The translations under genes were made by a program, and so were the position numbers. From an uncultured Alsobacter sp. (GTDB lineage Bacteria; Pseudomonadota; Alphaproteobacteria; Rhizobiales; Beijerinckiaceae), in contig NZ_CAMFHB010000014.1 in the NCBI RefSeq assembly GCF_945952055.1, positions 1-64,000 on the forward strand: DNA of 64,000 bases. Direction: 5' to 3'. The notes beneath the pieces were generated by a model. That model was not told the DNA's origin and searched no databases. It worked only from the letters and a program-made list of their open reading frames with translations. Positions 7,285 to 16,820 of this stretch are shown here, piece by piece. How positions within the stretch are numbered: position 1 is the first letter of the stretch; each line of letters starts with the position of its first letter.

Positions 7285-8358
7285 ATGCCTGGGATCTCGC
7301 TTCTCGTCGGCACCCGCAAGGGCGCCTTCATCCTGCGCAGCGACGAGGCTCGCCAGGACTGGACCGTCGACGGACCCCACTGCCAGACCTGGCCGGTCAA
7401 CCACGTGATCGGGGCCCCCGATGGCACCATCCATGCCGCGGCCGGCAACGAGTGGTTCGGCCCCGCGGTGTGGACGTCGACCGACGGCGGCAAGAGCTGG
7501 ACCCATTCCAGCAAGGGCCTCTCCGCTCCGGAGGGCGCGCCGCCGATCAAGTCGGCCTGGAGCCTGGCGGCCGGCCATGGCCGGCTTTGGTGCGGCGTCG
7601 AGCCTGCCGGGCTGTTTCGCAGCGACGACGGCGGCGAGACCTGGGAGCATGTCGAGGGCCTGCAGCGCCATTCGTCCCGGGAGAGCTGGCTGCCGGGTGC
7701 GGGAGGGCTCATCCTGCACCACATCGTCCTGCATCCCAGCGATCCCAACCAGGTCTGGGTGGCCATCTCGACGGCCGGCGTCTTCCACACCGCCGATGGC
7801 GGCAGGACGTGGGAAGCCCGCAACAGGGGCGTGCGCTGCGACTACATGCCGGAGGACCAGCGCTATCCGGAGACCGGGCAGTGCGTGCACGGCATCGCGA
7901 TGGCGCCGGGCATGCCGAACCGCATCTACCAGCAGAACCACTGCGGCATGTACCGCAGCGACGACGGCGGCCGGAACTGGGAGAGCATCGAGGCCGGCCT
8001 GCCGTCGACCTTCGGCTTCCCGGTGGCCGCGCACCCGCGCGATCCGGAGCGCGTCTACCTCGCCCCGCTCAATGGCGACAGCAAGGGGCGCTACATGCCG
8101 GACGCCCGCGCCGCCGTGTGGTGCTCCCACGACGCAGGATCCACCTGGCGCGACGGGCGGGAAGGGCTTCCCCAGCGAGATGCCTTCTTCAACGTGCTGC
8201 GCCAGGCTCTCGCCACGGACCCGCTGACGCCCGCCGGCGTCTACATGGGCACGGGGGGCGGCGAGCTCTATGCCAGCCGCGACGAGGGCGAGACCTGGAC
8301 CTGCGTGGCCAGGCACCTGCCCACGATCACCTCGGTCGAGACCCTGGTTTCGCGCTGA
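7285..8358 (+). CDS. BNR/Asp-box beta-propeller protein (sialidase-like fold)
   Basis: A 357-residue protein containing at least six Asp-box repeats of the form S-x-D-x-G-x-x-W: STDGGKSWTH, SDDGGETWEH, TADGGRTWEA, SDDGGRNWES, SHDAGSTWRD and SRDEGETWTC. These mark the blades of a beta-propeller like those of sialidases and VPS10 proteins. There is no signal peptide (MPGISLLVGTRKGAF), so it is probably cytoplasmic, and no sialidase catalytic set is recognisable. It lies between a VOC gene (11 bp upstream) and a MoaD/ThiS gene (11 bp downstream), suggesting a scaffold or binding role in an uncharacterised sulfur-carrier-linked process. Confidence 0.88.
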   Translation: MPGISLLVGTRKGAFILRSDEARQDWTVDGPHCQTWPVNHVIGAPDGTIHAAAGNEWFGPAVWTSTDGGKSWTHSSKGLSAPEGAPPIKSAWSLAAGHGRLWCGVEPAGLFRSDDGGETWEHVEGLQRHSSRESWLPGAGGLILHHIVLHPSDPNQVWVAISTAGVFHTADGGRTWEARNRGVRCDYMPEDQRYPETGQCVHGIAMAPGMPNRIYQQNHCGMYRSDDGGRNWESIEAGLPSTFGFPVAAHPRDPERVYLAPLNGDSKGRYMPDARAAVWCSHDAGSTWRDGREGLPQRDAFFNVLRQALATDPLTPAGVYMGTGGGELYASRDEGETWTCVARHLPTITSVETLVSR

Positions 8359-8369
8359 GGACCGGCCCC

Positions 8370-8648
8370 GTGTCCGATCCCGGCGAGGTCCACGTCCGGC
8401 TGCCCGCGGCGCTGGTGCCGCTCTTCCCCGACGCGCCGCGGCTCCTGACGCTGCGCGCCGGCAGCGTCGCCGAGCTCATGTCGGGGCTCGAGGAGCGCTG
8501 GCCGGGCATGCGCGCCTGCCTGTGCGACGAGACGCCTGCCGTCCGCCGCCACATCAACGTCTTCGTGGCGGGCCGCAGGGCGAAGCTCGACACCCCGCTG
8601 GCGCCGGGTGCCGACGTCTACATCCTCACCGCAGTGAGCGGGGGGTGA
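8370..8648 (+). CDS. MoaD/ThiS-family ubiquitin-like sulfur carrier
   Basis: A 92-residue beta-grasp protein ending in the diagnostic di-glycine tail (AVSGG). The central RHINVFVAGRR and LDTPLAPGADVYILTAVSGG match the MoaD/ThiS core. MoaD and ThiS carry a C-terminal thiocarboxylate for molybdopterin or thiazole synthesis. Here no moaE, thiG or E1-like activator is nearby; the partner is the BNR propeller gene 11 bp upstream. The GTG at 8370 is chosen because it gives the usual length and begins just after the upstream stop. It is probably a specialised sulfur carrier rather than the housekeeping MoaD. Confidence 0.85.
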   Translation: MSDPGEVHVRLPAALVPLFPDAPRLLTLRAGSVAELMSGLEERWPGMRACLCDETPAVRRHINVFVAGRRAKLDTPLAPGADVYILTAVSGG

Positions 8649-8670
8649 CGGCTCGGCTGCGGTGAGAGGC

Positions 8671-8787
8671 TGCGTCCTTCGACACGCCCGCTGCGCGGGC
8701 TGCTCCGGATGAGGACCATTGGTGCTTCAAGCTCCACCAAGGTCCTCATTCCGAGCCGCGGCCGGAGGCCGCGTGTCGAAGGACGCA
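8671..8787. repeat. Palindromic intergenic element, family A, copy 2
   Basis: A 117-bp element with perfect 15-bp terminal inverted repeats, TGCGTCCTTCGACAC at 8671-8685 and its complement at 8773-8787. The arms continue imperfectly towards the centre (CTGCTCCGGATGAGGACC against GGTCCTCATTCCGAG). It lies between the convergent MoaD/ThiS and DUF2189 genes, where it could end transcription from both sides. This is the cleanest copy of the family in the window. Confidence 0.88.
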
Positions 8788-8802
8788 CGATGCCTCGACC
8801 GC

Positions 8803-9594
8803 TCAGGGCACCAGCTTGCGGTACATGTGCCAGGTGGCGTGGCCGAGCACGGGCAGAACGATCGCCAGGCCGATGAAGAAGAACACCGAGCCCGCCGCCA
8901 TGAGCACGGCGATGGTGAGCGCCCAGGCGGCCATCACCTTCGGATTCTCGCGGATGGCGCGGACCGAGGTCATCACCGCGGTGCGCAGATCGGTGCCGCG
9001 GTCGAGGAGCAGCGGGAAGGACACCGCGCCGATGGCGAACGACAGCGCGGCGAACACGAAGCCGACGGCATGCCCGGCGACGATCAGTGTCCAGCCGTCC
9101 GACGTGGTGAGGACACCCGTCACGAAGTCCACGATCGAACCGGCCCGGGTCGGCCCGATGATGGCCCGCTCCAGCACCATGGCCGCCACCAGCCACGCGA
9201 CGAAGATGATCGCCAGCAAGGCCGCGAGCTCGACGATGGCGGGCAGCGCCGGGGAGCGGACGACGCCGAACGCGTCGGAGGCGGTCACAGGCTCGCCGCG
9301 CTCGCGCCGACGGCTCACCTCGTAGAGGCCGATCGCCGCGACGGGCCCCAGCAACGCGAAGCCGGCCACCAGCGGGAACAGCAGCGGCACGATGTCCGCG
9401 CTCGCGGTGGCCGCGGCCAGGAGCAGCCCGACGACGGGGTAGATGACGACGAGGAACAGAGCGTGCGTGGGCATGGCCAGGAAGTCGGCCCACCCGCGCC
9501 CGAGGGCATCGGGAATGTCCTGCATCGTGATGCGCCGGACCGCGAGGCCGCGTTCGCCTGCGGTCATGGACGTCGACAAGGCTTGCTCAACCAT
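8803..9594 (-). CDS. DUF2189 family integral membrane protein
   Basis: A 263-residue protein with about six membrane segments, including THALFLVVIYPVVGLLLAA and PAIVELAALLAIIFVAWLV. The motif VRRITMQDIPDALGRGWADF before TM1 and the final GHATWHMYRKLV are typical of the DUF2189 family, found in many alphaproteobacteria. No function is established. The start at 9594 gives the usual N-terminus. It is divergent from the phosphatase-like gene and convergent with the MoaD/ThiS gene. Confidence 0.85.
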   Translation of the reverse strand: MVEQALSTSMTAGERGLAVRRITMQDIPDALGRGWADFLAMPTHALFLVVIYPVVGLLLAAATASADIVPLLFPLVAGFALLGPVAAIGLYEVSRRRERGEPVTASDAFGVVRSPALPAIVELAALLAIIFVAWLVAAMVLERAIIGPTRAGSIVDFVTGVLTTSDGWTLIVAGHAVGFVFAALSFAIGAVSFPLLLDRGTDLRTAVMTSVRAIRENPKVMAAWALTIAVLMAAGSVFFFIGLAIVLPVLGHATWHMYRKLVP

Positions 9595-9810
9595 GGAACC
9601 TCTCCCTTCGAGTGGTCCCCCTGCCGCCTCGATGCGGCGGGAGGCCCGCGGGCCGTCCGGTACTGGTCGTGCACTTCGTCTTCGAACGGTACGCCCGCGT
9701 CGTTGTCGATCTCGTGAGCGTGGCTCATTCTGCGCCGACGTCAACCGCGCGCCGCGGCCCCCGCCGGGTCGGGGCCTTCGCAATCTCGTGATCCAGCCGG
9801 AGCTTTGCCG

Positions 9811-10386
9811 ATGGCCACCGTGTTCTTCATCTCGCATCCGGAGGTGGCCGTGGACCCCGGCAGGCCCGTCCCGCTCTGGTCGCTCTCCGAGAAGGGAGCC
9901 GCGCGCATGGCGAGCTTCGCCGCGGCCCCGACGACGGCCGGCGTGGCGGCGGTGTGGTCCAGCGCCGAGACCAAGGCGGTCGAGGCGGCCGCGATCCTGG
10001 CGGAGGCGCGCGGCGTCGCCCCTCGCGTCCACGAGCCGCTGCACGAGAACGACCGCAGCGCCACCGGCTTCCTGCCGCCGCCGGAGTTCGAGGCCATGGC
10101 CGACGCCTTCTTCGGCAGGCCGCAGGAGAGCGTGCGCGGCTGGGAGCGCGCCGTCGACGCGCAGGAGCGGATCGCCACCGCGGTGGATCACGTCCTGGCG
10201 CTCACGCCCGGCGGGGACGTCGCCGTCGTGGCCCATGGCGGCGTGGGCACGCTGCTCCTGTGCCGCTATCTGGGCGAACCCATCGACCGCAGGCGGGACC
10301 AGCCGTTCCAGGGCCACTGGTGGAGCTTCGACAGGGCCACGCGGCGGGTGCTGAACGCCTGGACGCCCATCGCCCCGCGGCTCTAG
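9811..10386 (+). CDS. Histidine phosphatase superfamily protein with altered RHG motif
   Basis: A 191-residue protein of the phosphoglycerate-mutase-like superfamily. The second catalytic histidine is clear in VAVVAHGGVGTLL, and the fold elements VWSSAETKAVEAAAIL and HENDRSATGFLPPPEFE follow the family. The first motif, normally RHG, reads SHPE, so the phosphate-binding arginine is replaced by serine while the histidine remains. It may be weakly active or have a changed substrate. ATG at 9811 is preferred over a TTG six bases upstream. Confidence 0.8.
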   Translation: MATVFFISHPEVAVDPGRPVPLWSLSEKGAARMASFAAAPTTAGVAAVWSSAETKAVEAAAILAEARGVAPRVHEPLHENDRSATGFLPPPEFEAMADAFFGRPQESVRGWERAVDAQERIATAVDHVLALTPGGDVAVVAHGGVGTLLLCRYLGEPIDRRRDQPFQGHWWSFDRATRRVLNAWTPIAPRL

Positions 10387-10538
10387 GGCCTCACGCCGTG
10401 GCGGGACGGGGAGGCCGGTGGCGATGCCGCGGCATCGGTGTTTTCCCGCGCCGCGACCTTAACGACTCGTTGACTCCCTCCCTCCATTTTTACGCAACCA
10501 CTGCCCGCCTTGTCCGGGCCACGGAGAGGGACACCCCC

Positions 10539-10841
10539 ATGTTGCGTATCGTTCCTGCCGCTCTCATCGCCATCTGCCTCGGCGGCATGGCCGTCGACAC
10601 CGCTCACGCCGCGGAAGGCCGCAATGCAGCCCTGCTGGGCGGCCTCGCCGCCGGCGCCGTCCTGGGCGGCGCCCTGATGAGCGGCGGTCGCCCGGCGCCG
10701 GCCTATGCCGCTCCCCCGCCGCCCCCGCCGCCGACGATCGTCTACGAGGAGCCGGAGCCGATCTGCCATCGCGAGCGCCGGCCGCTGTTCGACGAATACG
10801 GCCGCGTCGCGGGCTACCGCATGGTGCGGGTCTGCGAATAA
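10539..10841 (+). CDS. Small secreted glycine-rich hypothetical protein
   Basis: A 100-residue protein with a clear signal peptide (MLRIVPAALIAICLGGMAVDTAHA, cleavage probably after AHA near residue 24). A glycine-zipper-like stretch (AALLGGLAAGAVLGGALMSGG) follows, then a proline tract and a short C-terminal domain with two cysteines (CHRERRPLFDEYGRVAGYR...VCE). The domain looks like a small disulfide-stabilised periplasmic or envelope-associated module. No function can be assigned. It is followed by a strong hairpin. Confidence 0.75.
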   Translation: MLRIVPAALIAICLGGMAVDTAHAAEGRNAALLGGLAAGAVLGGALMSGGRPAPAYAAPPPPPPPTIVYEEPEPICHRERRPLFDEYGRVAGYRMVRVCE

Positions 10842-11151
10842 TCGGAGAGTTGGCCCTCGCCACTGTGGCATGAGGGCCGCACCTCACGCGGAAAGCGCAT
10901 ACGCCCTCTCACGCCCCTCAAACGGGCGCCGGCGCGAAATTCGCGAATCCCGCCCTCGACTTGGTCGCCAAACCAGGCTCCCGGCCCGCTTGCGGGTCCG
11001 GGAGCGCGCGTATTGAAATATCAATCATTCCGTTCAACTTTCCGCGTGCGTATGGTCGCGCGGCGCTGTCAGTGCTTGAAAATCGCCCGCATTCGTCCAT
11101 ATTGCACTGCACAATAGCGGTGAGCGGGCGACACGGAGTCGACCCGACCTG
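10842..11151. other. Intergenic region with two hairpins and an AT-rich patch
   Basis: A 310-bp stretch with no convincing gene. Besides the hairpin at 10852-10878 it holds a longer one at 10977-11005, with arms GCTCCCGG and CCGGGAGC extended by CCCGC and GCGGG around TT. After this comes an AT-richer segment with an inverted repeat (ATTGA, AATA, TCAAT near 11013-11026) and a possible weak promoter (TTGAAA at 11076-11081, 17-bp spacer, ATATTG) for the gene starting at 11152. Confidence 0.45.
10852..10878 (+). terminator. Strong hairpin after the secreted-protein gene
   Basis: The stem is formed by GGCCCTC with GAGGGCC, extended inward by GCCAC and GTGGC around a single-base loop, with a 2-base bulge. 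It starts 10 bp after the stop codon at 10841. No U-tract follows, so it may be a weak terminator or a 3'-end stabiliser. Confidence 0.5.
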
Positions 11152-11499
11152 ATGCGGAGACTTTCGATGCGCCGGCCTTCCAGCCAAGCCACCTGGCACA
11201 AGGGACCCGTGCGGGTTCGCAGGGAGGAGCCCGCCGTCGAAGAGGCCATCGTCGCTGCGATGGATCTCTCCGAGGATCCCGAGGAGATCGCGTCCATCGC
11301 GGCGGGTCTGATGGGCGTCACCGAAGACGAGATCAAGCCGCTCATCGCCAAGGTCGCCAAGTCCAAGGCGAGCGCGGGTCCGGTTCGCCGCGACGGCAGC
11401 CCCGTCGTCGTCGTGTCGCGCGTGCGCCGGCCCCTCGCCGGTGCCGCCCCGGTCACGGCGTCGGTGCTGCGCCAGGGCCTGCTGCCGCGCAGCCGCTGA
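11152..11499 (+). CDS. Hypothetical protein
   Basis: A 115-residue protein with no recognised family. The middle part (EEAIVAAMDLSEDPEEIASIAAGLMGVTEDEIKPLIAKVAKS) looks like two short amphipathic helices flanked by basic, proline- and arginine-rich ends. There is no signal peptide or membrane segment. An alternative in-frame ATG at 11167 would remove five residues. It lies 100 bp before the RND adaptor gene in the same direction, but a functional link is not evident. Confidence 0.5.
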   Translation: MRRLSMRRPSSQATWHKGPVRVRREEPAVEEAIVAAMDLSEDPEEIASIAAGLMGVTEDEIKPLIAKVAKSKASAGPVRRDGSPVVVVSRVRRPLAGAAPVTASVLRQGLLPRSR

Positions 11500-11599
11500 C
11501 GACGAGCGCGGTTCACCCGCGCCGCAATCCGTGCTGTTATGGTCCCGCTGACGGCCCCCGGAGACGATGGGGCCGTTTTCTTGCGGGGACAGGACGAGC

Positions 11600-12703
11600 A
11601 TGCGGCAGTTGAACAGGTCTCTGGCTTATCTGGGTTTTGCGGCCGGCATCGCGATGACGGGTCCGGCAGTGGCCCAATCTCCCCAGGCGCCCGCCGTCGT
11701 GGTCGAACCCGCGGCCACGCGCCAACTGGCCCAGCAGACCGAATTCATCGGCCGCATCGACGCCGTCAACAAGGTCGACCTCAGGGCCCGGATCGAGGGC
11801 TACCTCGGTCCGCGGCTGTTCAACGACGGTGACGTCGTCCGCAAGGACCAGGTCCTGTTCAAGCTCGACAGCGCGCCCTACGAGGCCGCCCTGGACCAGC
11901 AGAAGGCCGCGCTCGCCGCGGCCCAGGCCACGCTGGCCAATGCCGAGGTGCAGTTCGAGCGCGCGCAGGAGTTGAACAAGACCAGCAACATCTCGCAGGT
12001 CCAGCTCGATCAGCGCCAGGCCGACCTGCAGCGCGCCAAGGCCGACGTATTGGCGTCCGAGGCCTCCGTCCGCTCGGCCAACATCACCTTGTCCTACACC
12101 GAGATCCGGTCGCCCATGGATGGGCGGATCGGCCGTGCGGCGGTCTCGCCGGGCAACCTCGTGTCGCCGAGCACGGGGGTCCTGGCCACCATCGTCCAGC
12201 AGGACCCCGTCTACGTGCTCTTCAACATCACGCAGCGCGAGCTGCAGGAGGCCCGTCGGAACATCCCCAACGCGGCCGACCTCAAGGTCCGCGTGCGGCT
12301 GCCGGACGGGAGCCTCTACGGCGAGACCGGCAAGATCGACTTTCTCGACGTGCAGGCCGATTCGCGCACCGACAGCCAGGCGGTCCGGGCCGTCATCGCC
12401 AATCCGAAGGCGCTTCTGGTGCCGGGGCAGACGATCCGCGTCCTGGTCGAGAGCGCCACCCCCGAACCCACGCTGGTGGTGCCGGAGAGCGCCGTGGCGC
12501 TGGACCAGGCGGGGTCCTATGTCTTCGTCGTCGCCGGCAACAACGTCGCCGAACAGCGCCGCCTGAAGCTTGGCGCCTCTCGTGACGGCTTCGTCGCGGT
12601 CACCGAGGGCCTGAAGGCCGGCGATCTCGTCATCGTGCAGGGCCAGCAGAGGGTCCGGCCGGGCATGACGGTGGCCGCCCAGCGCGCCCCCGCAGCGCGC
12701 TGA
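11600..12703 (+). CDS. RND efflux periplasmic adaptor (AcrA/MexA type)
   Basis: A 367-residue membrane fusion protein. The N-terminus is a signal peptide ([19 protein letters not shown]...AVAQ, cleavage near residue 26). Then come the first lipoyl half ([19 protein letters not shown]), a coiled-coil hairpin (residues about 95-160), the second half ([19 protein letters not shown]), a beta-barrel domain and the membrane-proximal domain. No lipobox cysteine is visible, unlike AcrA. The ATG at 11600 is chosen because it starts the signal peptide. The pump gene begins 10 bp downstream, forming an operon; no outer-membrane factor follows. Confidence 0.92.
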   Translation: MRQLNRSLAYLGFAAGIAMTGPAVAQSPQAPAVVVEPAATRQLAQQTEFIGRIDAVNKVDLRARIEGYLGPRLFNDGDVVRKDQVLFKLDSAPYEAALDQQKAALAAAQATLANAEVQFERAQELNKTSNISQVQLDQRQADLQRAKADVLASEASVRSANITLSYTEIRSPMDGRIGRAAVSPGNLVSPSTGVLATIVQQDPVYVLFNITQRELQEARRNIPNAADLKVRVRLPDGSLYGETGKIDFLDVQADSRTDSQAVRAVIANPKALLVPGQTIRVLVESATPEPTLVVPESAVALDQAGSYVFVVAGNNVAEQRRLKLGASRDGFVAVTEGLKAGDLVIVQGQQRVRPGMTVAAQRAPAAR

Positions 12704-12713
12704 GGACGCCGCC

Positions 12714-15700
12714 ATGATCGCCGACGTTTTCATCAGGCGGCCCCGGTTCGCCTTCGTCATCTCCATCCTGCTCACCATCGTCGGCGTGATCGCGCTGAAG
12801 GTGATCCCGGTCGCCCAGTTCCCCGACATCGTGCCGCCGCAGGTCAAGGTGACGGCGGTCTACCCGGGCGCCTCGGCCTCGGCGGTGGAGGAGAGCGTCG
12901 CGCAGGTCATCGAGGCGCAGGTGAATGGCGTGGAGCGCATGCTCTACATGAAGTCCACGTCGGGCGGCGACGGCAGCTACACGCTGTCGGTAAGCTTCGA
13001 GGTGGGCTCGGATCCGGACCTGAACACGGTCAACGTGACCAACCGGGTGAACCAGGCCGTGTCGCAGCTGCCCCCCGAGGTGCAGCGCGTCGGCGTGACC
13101 GTGAAGAAGCAGTCGGCGGCGCTCCTGCAGGTCGTGGCGGTGTCGTCGCCCGGCGGATCGCGTGACGCGCTGTTCCTGTCGAACTACGTGACGCTGGACC
13201 TGCTCGACTCCCTGCGGCGCGTCCCCGGCGTCGGCGAGGCCTCCATCTTCGGCAGCCTCGACTACTCCATGCGGGTGTGGCTGGACCTCAACCGCCTCGC
13301 CAATCTGGGCCTCACCTCCGACGACGTGGTCAAGGCGATCCAGTCGCAGAACGTCCAGGCCGCGGTGGGCCGGATCGGCGCCGCGCCGTTCTCCCAGGAG
13401 GTCGATTTCCAGCTCAACATCACCACGCAGGGTCGCCTGACCAGCGTGGAGGAGTTCGAGAACATCGTCGTGCGCGCCGAGCGTGACGGCGCGCTGGTCA
13501 AGGTGAAGGACGTGGCCCGGGTCGAGCTCGGCGCCAAGTCGAGCGACTCGCAGGCGCGTTTCAACGGCAAGCCGGCCTCCGGGGTGGGCATCTACCAGGC
13601 GCCGGGCGCCAACGCGATCGCCGTGGCGGAAGGGGTCCGCAAGGTGCTCGACGACGCGCGCACCCGCGTTCCCTCGGACGTGAAGATCGACGTGATGTAC
13701 GACACCACCGTCTTTGTCGAGAAGACGATGGAGGCGGTGAAGCACACGCTGATCGAGGCCTTCGTGCTCGTGGCCATCGTCGTCTTCGTGTTCCTGGGCA
13801 ACTGGCGCGCCACGCTGATCCCGATTCTGGCCGTGCCGGTCGCGCTCATCGGCACCTTCGGCGCCATGCTCGCCTTCGGCTTCAGCCTCAACACCGTGTC
13901 GCTGCTGGCGCTGGTCCTGGCCATCGGCATCGTGGTCGACGATGCGATCGTCGTGGTGGAAGCCGTCGAGCACGAGATCGAGCACAACCCGGATCTCACG
14001 CCCGCCGAAGCCACCAGCAAGGCGATGGGACAGGTCACCGGGCCGATCATCGCCATCACGCTGGTGCTTCTGTCGGTGTTCGTGCCGACGGCCTTCCTGC
14101 CCGGCATCACGGGCCAGCTCTATCGCCAGTTCGCGGTCACCGTCTCGGTGTCCATGCTGATCTCGGCAATCAACGCGCTGTCGCTCACCCCGGCGCTGTG
14201 CTCCCTGCTCCTGCGCCATCGGCCTCGCCCGACGAAGGGCCTCATTGCGCGGATGCAGGGCACGATCGACGCCACCCGCGACGGCTATGTCCGCATCGTC
14301 ACGCCGATCGCCCGGCGCATGGCCGTGACCGGCGCGCTGATCGCAGGCTTCGCGGTGCTGGCCTACGTGACCAACTCCCACGTGCCGACGGGCTTCCTGC
14401 CCGAGGAGGACCAGGGCGCCTTCATGGGCGAGGTCCAGCTGCCCGACGCCTCGTCCGTCACCCGCACCGTGCGGGTGCTCGAGGACGCGGAGAAGGTGAT
14501 CCTGGAGCGGCCGTGGACCCAGAGCGTGTTCTCGGTGAGCGGCTTCAGCCTGCTCGACGGACTCGCGCTGCCCAACAAGGCCCTCATCGTCGTCGAGCTG
14601 AAGCCATTCGCGGAACGCGAGGACAAGAGCCTTTCGGTCTTCTCGGCCCTGGCCGAGCTGCGGAAGCGCTTCGCCGGCATCGCCGCCGGCGACATCTTCG
14701 TGTTCAACCTTCCGCCGATCATCGGCCTCGGCAACGGTTCGGGCTTCGAGTTCCAGTTGCAGAGCCTGTCCGGCGCCGCGCCGCGCGATCTCGCGGCCGT
14801 GGCGCGCGGCCTCGTCGTGGCCGCCAACCAGGACCCGCGGCTCGCCGCCGTCTACACGACCTTCGGGGCCGCCACGCCGCAGGTCTACCTGAAGATCGAC
14901 CGCGAACGGGCCGAGACGCTCGGCATCTCCGTCTCCTCGATCTTCAGCGCGCTCCAGACGTCGATGGGCGGCAACTACGTCAACGACTTCAACCTTTTCG
15001 GCCGAACCTGGCAGGTCAAGGTGCAGGCGGACGCGCCCGACCGCGCGACCGTGGGCGACCTCAACCGCGTCCGGCTGCGCACCGCGCAGGGCGATCTGGT
15101 GCCGCTGCAGGCGGTGGCCGAGGTCGAGATGCGCACCGCGCCGTCCTCGATCATTCGCTACAACAACCTGCGCTCGGTCACCATCAACGGAGGCCCCGCG
15201 CCGGGCCGGTCGTCCGGCGAGGCCATCGCGGCCATGGAAGAGGTGGCCAGGGCGACGCTGCCCGCGGGCTTCACCTATGAGTGGACGGGCACGGCCAAGC
15301 AGGAAAAGGCGGCGGCGGGACAGACGGGGCCGATCCTGGCGCTCGCCGTGCTCTTCGCCTTCCTGTTCCTGGTGGCCCTCTATGAAAGCTGGTCGATCCC
15401 GGTAGCGGCCCTGCTCTCGGTGGTCGTCGGCCTGTTCGGGGCCGTGGCGGCGCTGTGGCTGTCGGGCCTCAACAACAACCTCTACGCGCAGATCGGCATC
15501 GTGGTGCTGATCGCGCTGGCGGCCAAGAATGCGATCCTGATCGTCGAATTCGCGGTCGTGGAGCGCGCCAAGGGAGCCGAGATCACCGACGCCGCCCTCA
15601 CGGCGGCCGGCCTTCGCTTCCGCGCCGTGATGATGACCTCCTTCGCCTTCATCTGCGGCCTCATCCCGATGGTCATCGCCACCGGTGCGGGCGCGGCCAC

Positions 15701-15872
15701 GCAGCGCGCGGTCGGCACGGCCGTGTTCGGCGGCATGATCGCGGCCAGCTTCCTGGGGATCTTCGTGATCCCCGGCCTCTACGTGATCGTGCAGACGGTG
15801 CGCGAGAAGGTGAAGTCGGCGCTGGGGGTGAAGCCCTCGGCCGGAGCCCATGGCGGTGCCGAGGGTCACTGA
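12714..15872 (+). CDS. RND multidrug efflux pump, HAE-1 (AcrB-like) family
   Basis: A 1052-residue inner-membrane proton-driven pump, the normal length for AcrB homologues. It starts with [18 protein letters not shown], the standard HAE-1 N-terminus. The proton-relay aspartate pair is in [12 protein letters not shown] (near residues 409-410), and a second-half motif [12 protein letters not shown] is present. Two large periplasmic loops lie after TM1 and TM7. It works as a trimer with the adaptor encoded just upstream and an outer-membrane channel not encoded here. Substrates are probably hydrophobic drugs or detergents. No regulator gene is adjacent. Confidence 0.96.
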   Translation: MIADVFIRRPRFAFVISILLTIVGVIALKVIPVAQFPDIVPPQVKVTAVYPGASASAVEESVAQVIEAQVNGVERMLYMKSTSGGDGSYTLSVSFEVGSDPDLNTVNVTNRVNQAVSQLPPEVQRVGVTVKKQSAALLQVVAVSSPGGSRDALFLSNYVTLDLLDSLRRVPGVGEASIFGSLDYSMRVWLDLNRLANLGLTSDDVVKAIQSQNVQAAVGRIGAAPFSQEVDFQLNITTQGRLTSVEEFENIVVRAERDGALVKVKDVARVELGAKSSDSQARFNGKPASGVGIYQAPGANAIAVAEGVRKVLDDARTRVPSDVKIDVMYDTTVFVEKTMEAVKHTLIEAFVLVAIVVFVFLGNWRATLIPILAVPVALIGTFGAMLAFGFSLNTVSLLALVLAIGIVVDDAIVVVEAVEHEIEHNPDLTPAEATSKAMGQVTGPIIAITLVLLSVFVPTAFLPGITGQLYRQFAVTVSVSMLISAINALSLTPALCSLLLRHRPRPTKGLIARMQGTIDATRDGYVRIVTPIARRMAVTGALIAGFAVLAYVTNSHVPTGFLPEEDQGAFMGEVQLPDASSVTRTVRVLEDAEKVILERPWTQSVFSVSGFSLLDGLALPNKALIVVELKPFAEREDKSLSVFSALAELRKRFAGIAAGDIFVFNLPPIIGLGNGSGFEFQLQSLSGAAPRDLAAVARGLVVAANQDPRLAAVYTTFGAATPQVYLKIDRERAETLGISVSSIFSALQTSMGGNYVNDFNLFGRTWQVKVQADAPDRATVGDLNRVRLRTAQGDLVPLQAVAEVEMRTAPSSIIRYNNLRSVTINGGPAPGRSSGEAIAAMEEVARATLPAGFTYEWTGTAKQEKAAAGQTGPILALAVLFAFLFLVALYESWSIPVAALLSVVVGLFGAVAALWLSGLNNNLYAQIGIVVLIALAAKNAILIVEFAVVERAKGAEITDAALTAAGLRFRAVMMTSFAFICGLIPMVIATGAGAATQRAVGTAVFGGMIAASFLGIFVIPGLYVIVQTVREKVKSALGVKPSAGAHGGAEGH

Positions 15873-15884
15873 CCCTCGGTCGGC

Positions 15885-16646
15885 TCAATGGGGAATGAGG
15901 CGCCAGCCGCTTTCCCAGACGAGTTTCAGCGACACGAGAAACAGCGCCGTCTGGACGAAGGCGTAGAACAGCTTCTCCGGCAGGATCCGCGTGAGGCGCA
16001 CGCCGACGAAAGTGGCGAGCGCGCCGACCGGCATCAGCACCAGGGACGTCTTGACCGTCGCGAGCGACATCTGGCCGAGCGCGACGTAGGGCACCAGCTT
16101 CACGGCGTTGACGATCGCGAACAGGATCGTGTTCGTGCCGGCGAAGACGAGCTTCGGCAGCCGCTGGGGCACCGTGTAGATCTGGTAGGGCGGGCCGCCC
16201 GAATGGGACACGAAGCTCGTGAAGCCCGACAGTCCGCCCCAGAAGATGCCCGGGATGATCCGCGCGGGCTGCCTCTCCTGCGAGGGTGAGCCGAACCAGC
16301 GCCACAGGCAGAAGAGCAGCCCGACCATGCCCACGACCACCGCGACCGCGTCCTGCGAGAGCACGGACGCGAAGGCCCAGCCGATGCCGATGCCGGCCAC
16401 GGCCGAAGGCACCAGAATGGCGAGGTTCCGGGGACTGTACTCCTTGCGATAGAAGTACAGCCCGAACATGTCGGTGACGATGTAGATCGGCAGAAGCAGC
16501 CCCGCGGCCTCGAGCGGCCCCATCACGAAGCTCATCACGGGCACCGCCATCATGCCGATGACGGGAAGCCCGCCCTTCGACAGGCCGACGGCGAAGGCGG
16601 CCGCGCAGGCGAGCGCGAGCGTCAGGGGATCAGTGAGGGTCAGCAT
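15885..16646 (-). CDS. TSUP/TauE-SafE family sulfite/organosulfonate exporter-like protein
   Basis: A 253-residue membrane protein with about eight hydrophobic segments and the family's repeated glycine-rich half motifs (AAFAVGLSKGGLPVIGMMAV near the N-terminus and FWGGLSGFTSFVSHSGGPP in the second half). TSUP proteins move sulfite, sulfoacetate or other small anions. Nothing nearby fixes the substrate. It ends 12 bp after the RND pump stop on the opposite strand, so the two genes are convergent with almost no gap. Confidence 0.88.
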   Translation of the reverse strand: MLTLTDPLTLALACAAAFAVGLSKGGLPVIGMMAVPVMSFVMGPLEAAGLLLPIYIVTDMFGLYFYRKEYSPRNLAILVPSAVAGIGIGWAFASVLSQDAVAVVVGMVGLLFCLWRWFGSPSQERQPARIIPGIFWGGLSGFTSFVSHSGGPPYQIYTVPQRLPKLVFAGTNTILFAIVNAVKLVPYVALGQMSLATVKTSLVLMPVGALATFVGVRLTRILPEKLFYAFVQTALFLVSLKLVWESGWRLIPH

Positions 16647-16700
16647 GCAGGCTCACCACTTGGCAGCGTCATTGCGACGAACTGCCTGAGACATCCCCTC

Positions 16701-16790
16701 CGTCGTCCTGACCGGGCTTGGCCCGGCCATCCACGACTTTGCAACGGTGGGGGAAGTCGTGGGTCCCCGGGCCAAGCCCGGGGATGACGG
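16701..16790. repeat. Palindromic intergenic element, family B, copy 1
   Basis: The left arm reads GACCGGGCTTGGCCCGG, then CCATCCACGACTTT; the right arm reads AAGTCGTGGG, then CCCGGGCCAAGCCCGGGG, ATGACGG. Arms are about 40 bp with a short spacer. Copies recur at 33075-33162 and 44343-44432, with a half copy at 30463-30493. It lies between the TSUP and RraA-family genes, both leftward. Confidence 0.85.
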
Positions 16791-16820
16791 AGAGATGGAG
16801 GCTCGAATGGGAGAAGGCGC

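Noticed and set aside
12630-15869. A 1079-codon open frame on the minus strand opposite the RND pump
   Set aside because: It is a by-product of the pump's high-GC codon use; the translation is rich in His, Arg, Asp and Gly without any fold signal, while the plus strand is a canonical HAE-1 pump.
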